Assembly (NCBI RefSeq): GCF_001642475.1
Contig: NW_019173947.1
Coordinates: 337,292 to 401,291 of the forward strand
DNA length: 64,000 nucleotides
From: Fonsecaea monophora
Taxonomy: Eukaryota > Ascomycota > Eurotiomycetes > Chaetothyriales > Herpotrichiellaceae
Direction of reading: 5' to 3'
Shown: positions 50,917-62,036 of the stretch, piece by piece
Layout of the letters: every line of letters begins with the position of its first letter
Position numbering within the stretch: the stretch's first letter is position 1
Notes under the pieces: generated by a model
Databases searched by the model: none
Seen by the model: the letters and a program-made list of their open reading frames with translations, nothing else
What the model was told of the DNA's origin: nothing
Program-made: the position numbers and the translations under genes

Positions 50917-53900
50917 ATGTCTCCCAAAAAGGCTCGCCTCGGTGGGCTATCTTCCACAGAACCCGGGAAACGTTCGGACAAACAATCCTCGCTCGAAGAT
51001 TTACGGGAGACAATCCAACGTCGGTACCAATTTACCGAGCCGGGCGACGCCAAAGAAAAGGATAAGAAGAAGAGTCGCAATAAAAGTCATGGGACGGAGA
51101 CGGAACGCGGTAAAAAGCGTGATCGCAACGGGAGAGTCCTCGGCCAAGCACACCAGCATGATGCCGCGCAGGACATATCACAAGACGAGCCCATTGAAGG
51201 AGAAGCAGAGCAGTCACAGGACGGCGTCTTGGAGCAGGAAATGAAAGCTCTTGGTGGCACGGCTGAAGATCTGGCACTCCTCGCAGATGCAGACTCCGAG
51301 TCAGAGGTCGAAGGAACCATCCCGGAGGCGGACCTGGAGAAATTAGACAAGGGAATGAGAAATATCCTCAAAGAGATCGCCCTCGCCCAAGGAGAAGGCC
51401 GTGATGAAGAGGACGTCTCCACTGACTTCGAAGGAGACGACGGTGATATCCCGGCTCCGGCGGTCGCAGAATCAAAAACTGCTAGAGAACAACAGGCAGA
51501 GAAGAATGGACGGGGCAACAAAACGAGGCTGATCTGCGAACCACAACCAGACTGGTACAACATCCCTGGCCCAGAAGTGGACGAAACAAGAGAGCCCATA
51601 TACATCCTGGCTAAGGAGTCTCTTGACGAACTCTACGAATATGCAAAGGTTCTTCTTGACGACGACAACCAAAAGTTCAAGGAGTCGCAGCAGTCATCAT
51701 CCGCCAATGCATTTTACAACACTGTCATTTCATCAGGAACCTTATCGGACAAGATATCAGCCCTGACCTTGGCCGTGCAGGACTCTCCTATCCACAATAT
51801 GAAAGCTCTCGAGACTTTGATCGGTTTGGCTCGAAAACGCAGTCGGTCTCAAGCCGTCGATGTGCTCCGCGCGCTCAAGGACCTTTTTGCTCAAGGCTCA
51901 CTTCTCCCCGCATCGAGAAAGCTTTACGCGTTTCACGACCAGCCTGCCTTTATGTATCTAGAAGCGAGATCTTGGAAAAGAGGGAAAAGTCTGCCCCGCC
52001 GCCTCGAGCAAAAACATTTGATATCGTGGGCTTTCGAAAGCTGGCTGAAAGGGCAGTATTTTGAAGTGCTCAAGATCCTCGAAGGATGGTGCAACGACGA
52101 GATTGAATTCTCCAAGGCTCGCGCCGTCAGCTACGTCTTCGAGTTGCTCAGGGAAAGGCCAGAACAGGAGTCAAACCTGCTACGCCTCCTGATCAATAAG
52201 CTGGGCGACCCCGTCAAGAAAATCGCCTCCCAGGCTTCTTATTCGCTTTTGCAATTGCTGCTAGCCCACCCAGCCATGAAAATTGTGGTTGTCCGCGCCA
52301 TCGAGACAGACTTCATCTTCAGGCCCGGTCAAACTCTGCATGGGAAATACTACGCCGTGGTTACTCTCAACCAGACCGTGTTGAGTGCGAGGGAGGAAGA
52401 TGTAGCGACAAAGCTACTCGACATCTATTTTGGACTTTTTACTGACCTGCTGAAAACCGACAAGGTAGTCGTAAAGGACGAACCGGATACAAACCCTGTG
52501 GAGGGTAGAGGGCGCAGGAAGAAGAACAGAAAGACCCAGGAGCAACGTGGCCAACCCCAGGCTGAGGAACTTCGCGAGAAACTCATCTCGGCGATCCTCA
52601 CTGGCGTCAATCGGGCTTACCCTTACACCAGCAACAGCGGCAATAGCACCACAGCGTTTTCCGATCACCTCGACACACTCTTCAGAATCGCCCACTCGGC
52701 GAACTTCAATACGAGCATCCAATCCCTCTTGCTTATCCAACAGATCTCCCATTCATCTCAGCACAAAGCGTCAAGTGACCGCTTCTATCGAGTCTTGTAT
52801 GAATCTCTTCTCGACCAGCGCCTGATCACCGCATCGAAGCAACAACTCTACCTCAATTTGCTACACCGTGCTCTCAAGGCAGACTTGAGCGTGAAGAGGG
52901 TAAAGGCGTTCGTCAAACGGCTTGTGCAGGTCCTGAGTCTGCATGAACCGCCATTCATCTGTGGCGCTTTTTTCCTGATCCAAGATCTCGAGAAGACATT
53001 TCCTTCGCTGAAGGCCTTGACCGACGAGCCAGAGGATCACGAGGGAGACGATGTCGAGGTATTTCGGGATGTCGTGGATGAAGACGATGGGAAACCAACC
53101 AACACGGGTGCCACAGATGGTGCCTCGGAATCAGCGCAGTCGCAGCGAGGACACGTCTACGACGCCCACAAACGGGCTCCAGAACATGCCAACGCCGACA
53201 ACGCATGTCTCTGGGAAGTCCTCCCATTTCTCGCCCATTTCCATCCTTCTGTCTCGGTCAGCGCTGACCACGTACTGCGCCACCAACCTCTCCCCGGGAA
53301 ACCCGATCTCACCTTACACACGCTTTCGCACTTCCTTGACCGCTTTGTGTACCGCAACCCGAAGCTATCGAGCTCGGGTCTCAGAGGGAGCAGCATCATG
53401 CAACCCATGGCGACGGACAATTCGCACGCTGTCCTCATTGCAGGAACGGTGAACGGGAAGAAGGACATGCCAGTGAACAGCGAGCAGTTCAGGCTGAAGA
53501 AGAGCGACGAGGTTGCCGCCGAGGATGTTTTCTTCCACCAATACTTTACGAGTCTGAAGAGCAAGGGCGACAAGAAGGACAAGCAGAAGGGGGAGAAGAA
53601 GAAGAAGAGACGTGAGGCCGACGATGACGTGGACGAGTCGGACGCGGACGAGGATGAAATCTGGAAGGCTATGATGCAGAGTGCGCCAGATCTAGAGGGT
53701 GACGAGTTCGAGGACGATGATGATGTGGACCTCGATCTGGCGGATTTGGAATCGGATGACGAAGACGGAGCAGTTGAAGACGGGGACCTGAGCGGGTTGG
53801 AAAACGAGGGTGGTGATGACGATGAGGATGAGGGTGTTGACATCGATCCCGCATTCTTTGACGAGGACGAGGATGATCTCATGGTGGACGCTGAGGACGT

Positions 53901-54135
53901 TGACTCTGACGACGCCGGATCCGACTTTGCAGGCTTCGACGAGGACAACGCTGCCGCACAACCTGCAGCGAAGAAGAAGAAGAAGGGCAAGCACCAACAA
54001 CAAGAGGACGAGGATAATAGCCGCAGCAAGAACCCCAAGAAGACGGCACGGTCGAAGCTGAAGAACCTTCCCACCTTTGCTTCGGTGGAAGATTACGCGA
54101 AGATGCTCGAGGACGATGAGGACGAGGATATCTAG
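50917..54135 (+). CDS. MAK21: Ribosome biogenesis factor MAK21/NOC1 (CBF domain)
   Basis: Single exon, 1072 aa, close to yeast Mak21 (about 1025). The N-terminus is charged and low in complexity. The core starts around residue 210 (PDWYNIPGPEVDETREPIYI) and includes FYNTVISSGTLSDKISALTL, DQPAFMYLEARSWKRGKSLP and DPVKKIASQASYSLLQLL. The CBF/Mak21 domain follows, with SLLLIQQISHSSQHKASSDR and HPSVSVSADHVLRHQPLPGK. The C-terminal ~200 residues are very acidic with Lys runs. It acts in the nucleolus with NOC2 in early 60S maturation and export. The ATG at 50917 is used; upstream frame has no ATG. Confidence 0.96.
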   Translation: MSPKKARLGGLSSTEPGKRSDKQSSLEDLRETIQRRYQFTEPGDAKEKDKKKSRNKSHGTETERGKKRDRNGRVLGQAHQHDAAQDISQDEPIEGEAEQSQDGVLEQEMKALGGTAEDLALLADADSESEVEGTIPEADLEKLDKGMRNILKEIALAQGEGRDEEDVSTDFEGDDGDIPAPAVAESKTAREQQAEKNGRGNKTRLICEPQPDWYNIPGPEVDETREPIYILAKESLDELYEYAKVLLDDDNQKFKESQQSSSANAFYNTVISSGTLSDKISALTLAVQDSPIHNMKALETLIGLARKRSRSQAVDVLRALKDLFAQGSLLPASRKLYAFHDQPAFMYLEARSWKRGKSLPRRLEQKHLISWAFESWLKGQYFEVLKILEGWCNDEIEFSKARAVSYVFELLRERPEQESNLLRLLINKLGDPVKKIASQASYSLLQLLLAHPAMKIVVVRAIETDFIFRPGQTLHGKYYAVVTLNQTVLSAREEDVATKLLDIYFGLFTDLLKTDKVVVKDEPDTNPVEGRGRRKKNRKTQEQRGQPQAEELREKLISAILTGVNRAYPYTSNSGNSTTAFSDHLDTLFRIAHSANFNTSIQSLLLIQQISHSSQHKASSDRFYRVLYESLLDQRLITASKQQLYLNLLHRALKADLSVKRVKAFVKRLVQVLSLHEPPFICGAFFLIQDLEKTFPSLKALTDEPEDHEGDDVEVFRDVVDEDDGKPTNTGATDGASESAQSQRGHVYDAHKRAPEHANADNACLWEVLPFLAHFHPSVSVSADHVLRHQPLPGKPDLTLHTLSHFLDRFVYRNPKLSSSGLRGSSIMQPMATDNSHAVLIAGTVNGKKDMPVNSEQFRLKKSDEVAAEDVFFHQYFTSLKSKGDKKDKQKGEKKKKRREADDDVDESDADEDEIWKAMMQSAPDLEGDEFEDDDDVDLDLADLESDDEDGAVEDGDLSGLENEGGDDDEDEGVDIDPAFFDEDEDDLMVDAEDVDSDDAGSDFAGFDEDNAAAQPAAKKKKKGKHQQQEDEDNSRSKNPKKTARSKLKNLPTFASVEDYAKMLEDDEDEDI

Positions 54136-54523
54136 ACGTGACACCTTGAGAGTCTGGCTTTTCTAGGAGTACATACATACCGAGGTGCATACCCTGGGTA
54201 CCTAGTAGACAGATAGCGACCAATATGTCTACATGTGTGCATGTGTGCATGTATGCCTGTGTCAATGCAACCATCATCCTACCATCAGTACTCGGTACTA
54301 TCGCATCACTGTGTGTTGTGTATCATTCGTCTCAGATCGCATCCCATCCCATCCCATCCATGGACCCATTTAAATTGTGCTATAATATACTTCTCAACCT
54401 CGTCATCCAACAGTTAGATACGAATTCCGACCTACTTAGTACACCCTATTGAAATTACAATACGTGCATAGCAAAATTCAAAAATTTACTCTACTTTACT
54501 TGCTCTTTTTCTGAAGAATCCGT

Positions 54524-54543
54524 CCCCCCCCCCCCCCCCCCCC
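54524..54543 (+). repeat. C20 homopolymer
   Basis: Twenty consecutive C residues, preceded by GT and followed by GG. Such a tract may form an i-motif or G-quadruplex and is prone to sequencing and replication slippage. Confidence 0.95.
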
Positions 54544-54580
54544 GGTCTAAGTTTTCTTCCGAATTGTTTGATTTCCTATC

Positions 54581-54597
54581 GTTGTTGTTGTTGTTGT
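54581..54597 (+). repeat. (GTT)n trinucleotide run
   Basis: A little over five GTT units downstream of the C20 tract. Confidence 0.9.
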
Positions 54598-55014
54598 CGC
54601 TGCGGCGTAAAAAAACTTGGGTTGCGGTTTTTGCGGGATTTCCGCGTAATTTTCGCGCGTATTTCATGCGACTTTATTACATGTATAGAGAGTATAGATA
54701 GTATAGTGATTTTACCACATGTCTTTGTCTTGACTTCGTCAAATTCAGAGTTCTTCCCGTCGCGGGGTCTGTCTGGCTGTCTGTTGGGGTTTTTTCCTTG
54801 TTGCCTTGTTGCTGTGCTGAGAGCGAGTGAGTGAGTGAGTGATCTTCCAAGGTTTACATGTCAAGTCTTCGATACATTATCATCCAGGCCGTCTTCTGGT
54901 CTGCCATCTTTTTCCGGTGTCGGTTGTTATTGGTTGGTGGACCTTTTACAATTTGTTCCCATACGCCTTATTCCAATGATCGGTATTGTATCTAAGAGGG
55001 TGGAAGAACTGTGT

Positions 55015-56885
55015 CTAGACTGAATTGTCGGCACAGGTGAAGACGCCGCGGACGTTGCCGTTCTCATAATCCAAGACGATACTGTCGACAGAGGCCTATA
55101 CCGCATTGATCAACGTTAGTAATCTCTTCGACTCTTCACACGTGAATACTCATCCCACCAAGGAAAGTCCTTCCAATCGTTTTACTAGAACAAAGGACCA
55201 TGTTAAAGAGGGAGTAGATACTCACATAAGTGCCCACGCCCAAGAAGTAGACCCCCACGATGATGATGAAGATGTTCATCAGGAACCCAATCCACCCGCG
55301 AATGCCCCTCTTCCTCCAGAAGCCCGGGCCCAGATCCGCGTGCCGCATCCGCAGGTACGCGACACCCCAGAAGATCCAGCCGAAGAAGGAGTCGAACAGA
55401 CTGCTCATCAGGGACAGCAGGTCGGCGAAGAAGGGGATGACTTCGGCAATGATAAAGGCCAGGATCCACGTCACGGCCAGGATGGCGGCCCAGGACACCC
55501 AGCCCACGACCGTGTGCGAGGACTTGTGTCGCGTGCCGTCGAAGAGGCGGAAGAACACGAAGCGCGCTGACACGGAGGCGTAGAGTACGCCGAGGAAAAT
55601 GAGCGTCGGGACCATGAAGGAGAACGAGACCTTCTTGTAGATGTCGTTGCCCAGACTGCCGAATGCGGGCGCCGTGTTGTACTGAGTTCCGGTATAGCCA
55701 TAGACTACGGGAAGAGGTGAGTTAGCATTCTTTCTTCGTTGCGGATGGGTTAGAGCTGAAAAGGTCTTACCAATGCCTCCAACGAGACTAAACAGGATGA
55801 TTTCGCAGATGGTGACGAGCCACAGCGCCTTGCGGAAATCATAAGGGTTCTTCATCTCGGCAATGAAACTCGGCAGCGTGATTTGTCCGATGAATGTATA
55901 GCTGATGTTGAGAAAGGCATTCATCCCTGCAACAAACGTGGTTCCGGCCAAAGGCACCGCTAGGACCAGCGGCTCACCGCCGAGTTTCACACCCGCCGCG
56001 TTGACGTGGTTCGGATCGGGATTATAGCCAGCTGTACCATGCTTGCCCTCTGCGCCGGCGAAAGCAGCAGCAAGGATGACGCTTACAAAAGTGAAGAAGG
56101 CAGAAAAGGCGGCAAGTTTCGACAGCGCACTGAAGGTACGGGGCATGGAACAAACCCACGAGATGACGGCGCCGATGGCTGCAAAGCCCACGGTGCAAAC
56201 GCTGTGGCCTAGAACGAGATCAGTCTCCATCAAAACTGTAGATACTCAAAAAAAATAACATACCACTCATGGTATTGAGATAGCGCGAAATGACGAGAAC
56301 ATGGAGTCCTTGAATGAAAGTGTTGTTCAAGATGAACATGACCGCTGTAAAGTACCACGCCCATTTCGAGTTCCAGAACAGCATCTGTCCAATGTCGCAG
56401 ACGTCTCGAGTCTCAGGATGTCGAAGACAGAATTCCCAAACCACCAAAGACGTGTAGAGGACGAAAGCGGCTTGAACAACCGTGAGAATGATACCGGGCA
56501 CCAGCCCGAGGATCGAGTATGAATAAGGGAATGACATGATGGCCAGGCAAATATACTCGGAGAAGAGTAAAGCGGCAGTCTGCCTTGTCGTCAGCCACTA
56601 TGTAAACAAACTGTTGGGCATAGAACTATGAACAACCTTTTGCCAGGAGCAAGTCCGATACTTGATGGCATCGTTGGCTTCCATTGCGACCAGCTTGCCA
56701 TATTCATCGTCAGATCCCGAAGTATCGGGCAAGGAACCGATCCTCGGAGGCGGGCCGATTCTACTCATTTTGCGACCATGGACCATGGTAGAATCACGCC
56801 TCGCCTCTATATCAATGGCTTCATCGGGCTTGAGGACGTTGCCCTCGCCAAAGGCGGGCTCCCTCTTTTCATACGTCTCGGACAT
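55015..56885 (-). CDS. AAAP-family amino-acid transporter (Mtr-like)
   Basis: Five exons: 56885-56637, 56579-56264, 56208-55771, 55704-55226 and 55095-55015, giving 520 aa. A hydrophilic N-terminus of about 75 residues is followed by TAALLFSEYICLAIMSFPYS and YSILGLVPGIILTVVQAAFV, typical of the aromatic amino-acid/auxin permease family. Later segments include FLNISYTFIGQITLPSFIAE and SLMSSLFDSFFGWIFWGV. About 11 membrane spans are expected. It resembles the neutral amino-acid permease Mtr of Neurospora; the exact amino acids are unknown. The last exon encodes a 27-codon soluble tail ending CADNSV. Donors are GTTGTT (intron 1), GTATGT, GTAAGA and GTGAGT. The gene is convergent with MAK21. Confidence 0.9.
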
Positions 56886-58163
56886 TTCTGCGTCGGTGGC
56901 CCTTCAAGTCCCAGTTTTAATGTAGTTGCGAATGGTTCAATGAAATGGATCAACGCCACTTGATCGCGCGAATGACCCGTATAAAACAGGTGAAATATAG
57001 AGAATCAGGACTGAGACGAGCTATCGCCTGCATGTGATTGTTTTGGGAATACCAGCTACCAAAGGAGAAGAGAAGATCTGAGAGTAAGAAGCGAAAAGTC
57101 GGGGCGTTCTGCCGTGAGGAAAATGCACCTTTATGCGACAATGCTGTGATGGGGGTGCGAGGACGGAAAAACTAAGCATGCCAACGTAACAGGGCAAGCA
57201 AAGCTTAGACGAAAAGTCAAGGATGGGGAGGGGACAGCCATGCAGTCAAGCAACATGAGGCCAAAGTATGGAGAACGAACCCTTGTGCATGTCGTCTGGG
57301 TGGCCCCGATGGGCGCGACAAGGCAAGGTAGGGTAGGAATCACAAACGCCGGCAGGCATGGTGACGACACAGGCGTGGGTAGTTGTGGAAAAGGCTGGCG
57401 ATCCATCGTCCAAGCAGAGCAAACAGCAAAAGCCACAGAGCCACTGTCGACCCACTGGTGATAGGGCCAAGATGGGATAAGGTTAAGCGGGAGGAGATTC
57501 AAGGCCTTGGGAGAGGCTTGGAGAGGCCAAGCAGCGCGGGATGCGGGACGGCTGAGCGCACAGGGGGCCCAATGAGATACAGAGGCGGACGAGGGAAAAG
57601 CTCTTTCAGTTTGGTTGTAAGGTCGGCCGTTTCGCCGTCAGCAGGATTGGATGCCCTCTGTTCTTGTGTTTGCCTAGGGATCTATCACTCTCTGCCACTA
57701 TGGTTCTGACTGGATGACGCGGGAGGGGGTTCCCCGTTGCGTCTGCCGAGGAGAATTCCTAGGGAGTTCGGGAGGTGGTGGCGGTGGTGGCGGTCCGGTG
57801 GGAATGAGCACAACACAAAATGGGTCCAGAGAGGAGCAGTGAGCTCACACCAAAGCTTTACTATTTGAAATGGATATCGATTGAGCAAGCTGATACCAAA
57901 ATGGTGTGCTCGAAGCTTGTAGGCGACGGCCAAATGAGAGAATGTTGAGGCGGAAGAAAAACTTCTGACGGATACGAAAACCCGACGTCTAATTCTCTTT
58001 TTGGTTTTCCTGGTGCCCGGTACGTCATTTAGAGCCGCAGGCAGAATGAGGAAACAGCGCAGTCGTGGTAAAGAATGAGGTGATGTAGGTAGGTATGCAT
58101 GCAATGCATGTACGAGGTATGTTTTTGTTTAGAACCATCTGCCCAGTCCTTATCGAGGCTTTT
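56886..58163. other. Intergenic, promoter of the AAAP transporter
   Basis: A 1278-bp spacer upstream of the transporter and downstream of the SnoaL-like gene. No coding frame or clear motif is supported. Confidence 0.5.
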
Positions 58164-58601
58164 TCACTTTTTCTCCCAGGTCTCTTGTCCAAAATTGCCC
58201 AGCTTGGCTATCCACTGCATCATGGTGTGGCTGTCGATAAAATCATACTGATCGTCCACCAGCTTCCCATCCTCGCTCATGGTTAGCGTGATGATATACT
58301 CGTTGTCATACTCGCCAGCGTCCGCAGTGGCTTTGGCGTGCAAGAACAGGGCAACTTTGCGCGTGGTCTCGTCGACAATGGCTTCCGTCATCTCGGCATG
58401 GTAGGTGTGCATCATCTTGAAGACCTCGATATTGAAGGCAACATACTCGTCGTTGTTGCGAGTCGGGCCCTTGACCGAAGAAGGTCCACCTCGATGGGTA
58501 CAGGATGGGGTGCAACAGGCAGCGATGGTAGGAAAGTCGCGCTGGTTGTGTGCGTCGAGGTATCGTTTGGCTGTGGCGAGGAGCTGCTCACGCAAAGACA
58601 T
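58164..58601 (-). CDS. SnoaL/NTF2-like small protein
   Basis: Single exon, 145 aa from the ATG at 58601. The frame extends upstream but has no earlier ATG. The fold is suggested by LREQLLATAKRYLDAHNQRD, CTPSCTHRGGPSS, NIEVFKMMHTYHAEMTEAIV, KVALFLHAKATADAG, EYIITLTMSEDGKLV and FIDSHTMMQWIAKLG: a helix followed by a curved sheet, as in NTF2-like/SnoaL proteins. Similar small proteins occur singly in fungi and in secondary-metabolite clusters as cyclases, isomerases or binding proteins. No biosynthetic genes are nearby, so the role is open. Confidence 0.75.
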   Translation of the reverse strand: MSLREQLLATAKRYLDAHNQRDFPTIAACCTPSCTHRGGPSSVKGPTRNNDEYVAFNIEVFKMMHTYHAEMTEAIVDETTRKVALFLHAKATADAGEYDNEYIITLTMSEDGKLVDDQYDFIDSHTMMQWIAKLGNFGQETWEKK

Positions 58602-59723
58602 GTCGATGCGGACTGGTCGGTCGTGGACGGTCCCTGCTTGATTCCTGTACAAGTGGTAGTGTATTCAGTCCTTCATCGGATGTCTGCGGGAGTAAAGCAA
58701 CATGCGCAACGTAAATTCGCAGAAAGACATCGTAATATTAGAAGATCAAAGCCCAGAGTAGACTGGTGGCCTGAAGCACCCAAGCACTGCCATCGTTGGC
58801 CAAGTGGCCATCAGATCAGACATACCCAATCCTGTTGATTGAAAATATGAAAAGGGATACCTCTATATCTGAGAGCCAAGTATACGGAGTATAGTCGCAA
58901 GAGTGACTGGGTGACATTGTCTAGGTACCAGAGTACATGGCTGTAGCATCTTTTTTGGTCAGACACGACATTTTTGCCTGCGGGAGCCTCATGCATCGTG
59001 GCATCTTGACTGGCGTAATTTCTAGCATGCTGTGTTACCATAGATAGACATGTTCAGACGGACAACAGATGCTGAGCCGGACTCGAATCTTCTCTTCATT
59101 CATGTAGATGTGCAGACAATAAATACAGACTGCCCTGTTTGAAAATAGCTGCACCACAGTCCGCACTCCTGTGTCGCTGGCCGCGTCATGTCATACAGAA
59201 TTTCCCTTTCTGGGGACAAACTGCGGCCCTGCAGACTCGCATCGATGCCTTGTGGATTCAAGTGCAGCTGAAAATGTGACAGGTTTCCCCTGCGGCGGAC
59301 TGCGGTACAACTAATTCACCATCCATCCATCCATTGGGAATTCCCTTGATCTGTTCCGAGCATCTCGAAATTCCCATTTCTTTTGTCGTACCCTGACAAC
59401 AACGCCCCGACTTCGTAGTTCCTTAGACTTTCACACCTGGCTTCATCCTTCCCCGACCTCCCCCTTCCAGAAACCCACCACGCCTTCGATTCAACTTCTC
59501 TCGTTGTTACCCTCAGACCCGCCTCCCTTTCATCGTGTCCTCCTCTTCTTCAGCTGGCCAAATTTCAAATCTGAGCCCCTGCTAAACAGTTGTCGCCATC
59601 CCCGACTTTCTCAATCCGCAGCCACCTCCTGGTACCGAATCACGTCCTCCTACACGGCCGCTACTTCAAGAGCTAAACCACACCAGAGATACAAGATTGA
59701 GGGGGTTGTGATGAGTTGGAGTG
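58602..59723. other. Divergent promoter, SnoaL-like / ANP1
   Basis: A 1122-bp spacer. The last ~350 bp are strongly pyrimidine-rich, as in leaders of highly expressed fungal genes, and precede ANP1. No gene is recognised. Confidence 0.5.
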
Positions 59724-61248
59724 ATGAACAGGCATCACGCCTTTACCAATGGCTACGCCGCCAACAAGAAACGAGATGACGACATCTATCGTCCATACAG
59801 TGACCGCTCCGATCTCGAAAGCAAGTATATTTGGGGTCTGCCAGATTTGGTCGAGGACGAGAAGGTGGATTCTTCCTTTACACGAAAATTCGAGCCTCGA
59901 AAACGAGCCCTCCACACCCGGTCTCGCCTGATCCGGCTGGGCTTGATTGTCCTGGTGACATGCTCCCTAGCCTTCTACTTGTTCTTTCCCTCCGACTCCA
60001 CTTTGTCGTTATTGTCGAATAATTCGAGCCCTTCGTTTCAATACGATGATATCGAGACGCTGCGGTACTACGATCTCGAAGATGTCCAGGGAACGTCGGT
60101 GGGTTGGGAGAGGGAAGAACGTGTCCTCCTTTGCACCCCCCTACGAGACGCCGCACCCCATCTACCAATGTTCTTCGCCCATCTAAGGAACTTCACCTAT
60201 CCACATCACCTCATTGACCTAGCTTTCCTCGTTTCCGATTCCAAGGATAACACTGAAGAATTGCTGTCCCAAATGCTGGAAGCACTGCAAGCCGACCCGG
60301 ATCCTTCACAGCCGTACGGCGAGATTTCGGTGATACACAAGGACTTTGGACAGGCTGTCGGTCAAGATGTGGAAAGCAGACATGGCTTTGCGGCTCAAGC
60401 CAGCCGAAGAAAGTTGATGGCGCGGGCACGGAACTGGCTGCTCAGTGCGGCTCTGAGACCATACCACAGTTGGGTCTATTGGCGTGATGCAGACGTCGAG
60501 ACGTGTCCATTCACCATTATCGAGGATCTCATGCGGCATGACAAGGATGTAATTGTGCCGAGTGAGTCTAGCTGAGTGGCATCTATGTCGTGTCTTCAAC
60601 TAACAGGAATGAACAGATATCTGGCGGCCTCTACCTGATTGGCTGGGTGGTGAACAACCATACGATCTCAACTCGTGGCAAGAATCCGAGACCGCCATTG
60701 CCCTCGCCGAATCACTGGACGAAGATGCTGTCATTGTTGAAGGCTATGCAGAGTATGCTACGTGGCGCCCTCATCTGGCCTACCTCCGCGACCCCTACGG
60801 AGACCCTGACGTCGAGATGGAACTGGACGGTGTTGGCGGAGTTTCTATCCTCGCCAAAGCCCGGGTATTCCGTGCTGGCGTACATTTTCCGGCCTTCTCC
60901 TTCGAAAGGCACGCCGAGACAGAAGGGTTCGGAAAGATGGCCCGACGCATGGGATTTTCTGTGGTAGGGCTTCCACATTATACCGTGTGGCATCTGTACG
61001 AACCCTCGGTGGATGACATCCGGCACATGGAGGAAATGGAGCGTGAGAAACGGGAACGTGAAAAGCAGGAAAAAGAAAACGCCGAACAGGTCAAGAAACT
61101 CGAAGACGAGTTCCAACAGGTGGGCTCTCAATGGGATGAGGACAAAGAAGCCATGGCAGCCGTCGCCCCGAAGAAGGAAGGTGTGAAATTGGTCAACAAG
61201 GGCGAGAAAAAGGCTCCTGCTGGTTCAGCAGAAGACGACGACAGCTGA
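59724..61248 (+). CDS. ANP1: Mannan polymerase subunit, ANP1-type (GT62)
   Basis: Two exons, 59724-60561 and 60617-61248 (55-bp intron), giving 489 aa. It is a type II Golgi membrane protein: a cytosolic tail of about 65 residues, one membrane span near residues 70-86 (LIVLVTCSLAFYLFF), then the GT62 catalytic domain. Family motifs are RVLLCTPLRDAAPHLPMFFA, LAFLVSDSKDNTEELL, RKLMARARNWLLSAAL, and VYWRDADVE, which carries the Asp-x-Asp metal motif. The second exon adds NIWRPLPDW and GFGKMARRMGFSVVGLPHYT. The C-terminus is a charged coiled coil. It extends alpha-1,6-mannan on glycoproteins with Mnn9/Van1-type partners. ANP1 is favoured over VAN1 and MNN9, but not proven. Confidence 0.88.
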
Positions 61249-61620
61249 AGTGGACGAAGAATGGGATTTTAATGCAACAACCATTGCTCATAGGTGGCTA
61301 CCTGTCGAGCTACACGATACAGCGGTCTCGGGTAGAGGATCATGGAATTCAGGAAAAAAGCAACAGATAACGGATCATGGGATATGGGATAGAAAGCGAG
61401 CGATCCAAACATCTTGAGCCAAAGCATGATGCATACATGGACGAGAGTTGGCGGCGTTGTGTGTGTCGGCCATTTCCGGGGGTCAGGTATTTTGGGCAAC
61501 CTCTCTGTTGGTGGGAGGCTCTTTTTGTCACCTGTACACAATATCTTTTGAGGGATGACCAGCGGCCGTCACTGCTAGCCCAGTGATCAGTCATTTTATT
61601 AGTGAGGAATACGGGTGCTT

Positions 61621-61641
61621 ACGGTGGTTAATGGCCACCGT
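61621..61641. repeat. 7-bp inverted repeat
   Basis: ACGGTGG (61621-61627), TTAATGG, CCACCGT (61635-61641). It could be a weak hairpin or a protein site. It lies 373 bp past the ANP1 stop and 396 bp before the DCC1 start. Confidence 0.6.
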
Positions 61642-61847
61642 GAGGACATGTAAGAAAAGTAACGCAGCAGTCCATCTCCATCCATCGTCTCTGTGAGGAT
61701 TTGAAACATGCCATCTTGGTCGGCTATGGCTTGGGCAAATGCGTGTAGGTGACTATTTTCAACTGCCTTCGGGGTGGTGGTGGTGATCGTTGTCGCCAAT
61801 TATCATGGACGAGAGGAGGAATGACGTTGTTTGTCTGCGGTGCCGCG

Positions 61848-61869
61848 ACGCGTCCCAATTTGGACGCGT
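61848..61869. promoter_or_regulatory. Paired MCB (ACGCGT) sites upstream of DCC1
   Basis: ACGCGT at 61848-61853 and 61864-61869, within the near-palindrome ACGCGTCC-N6-GGACGCGT (61848-61869), 168-189 bp upstream of the DCC1 ATG. MCB is the recognition site of MBF, the G1/S activator. ORC1 in this window has the same box in a pair. Confidence 0.75.
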
Positions 61870-62036
61870 TAAACCCCAAGTCTAACGCACAATGCAATGC
61901 ATAGTGCAACGATACACCGTCATGGTCAACCAATCTAGGAGTTAACACCATCAGACCATTCGGCGAGTAGCTCAATCATTCCAACGTACTATTCAAAGCC
62001 TGCATAGTCGATAGAAGAGGAGAGATAGACAGCGCA

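Larger units (their letters stand above)
54136..55014. other. Convergent 3' region with simple repeats
   Basis: An 879-bp spacer between convergent genes. It has CATCC units around 54340-54360, a C20 homopolymer at 54524-54543 and GTT units at 54581-54597. No gene is recognised. Confidence 0.6.
61249..62036. other. Promoter region of DCC1
   Basis: A 788-bp spacer containing two ACGCGT boxes (61848-61869) and an inverted repeat ACGGTGG / CCACCGT at 61621-61641 with a 7-base loop. No gene is seen. Confidence 0.6.
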
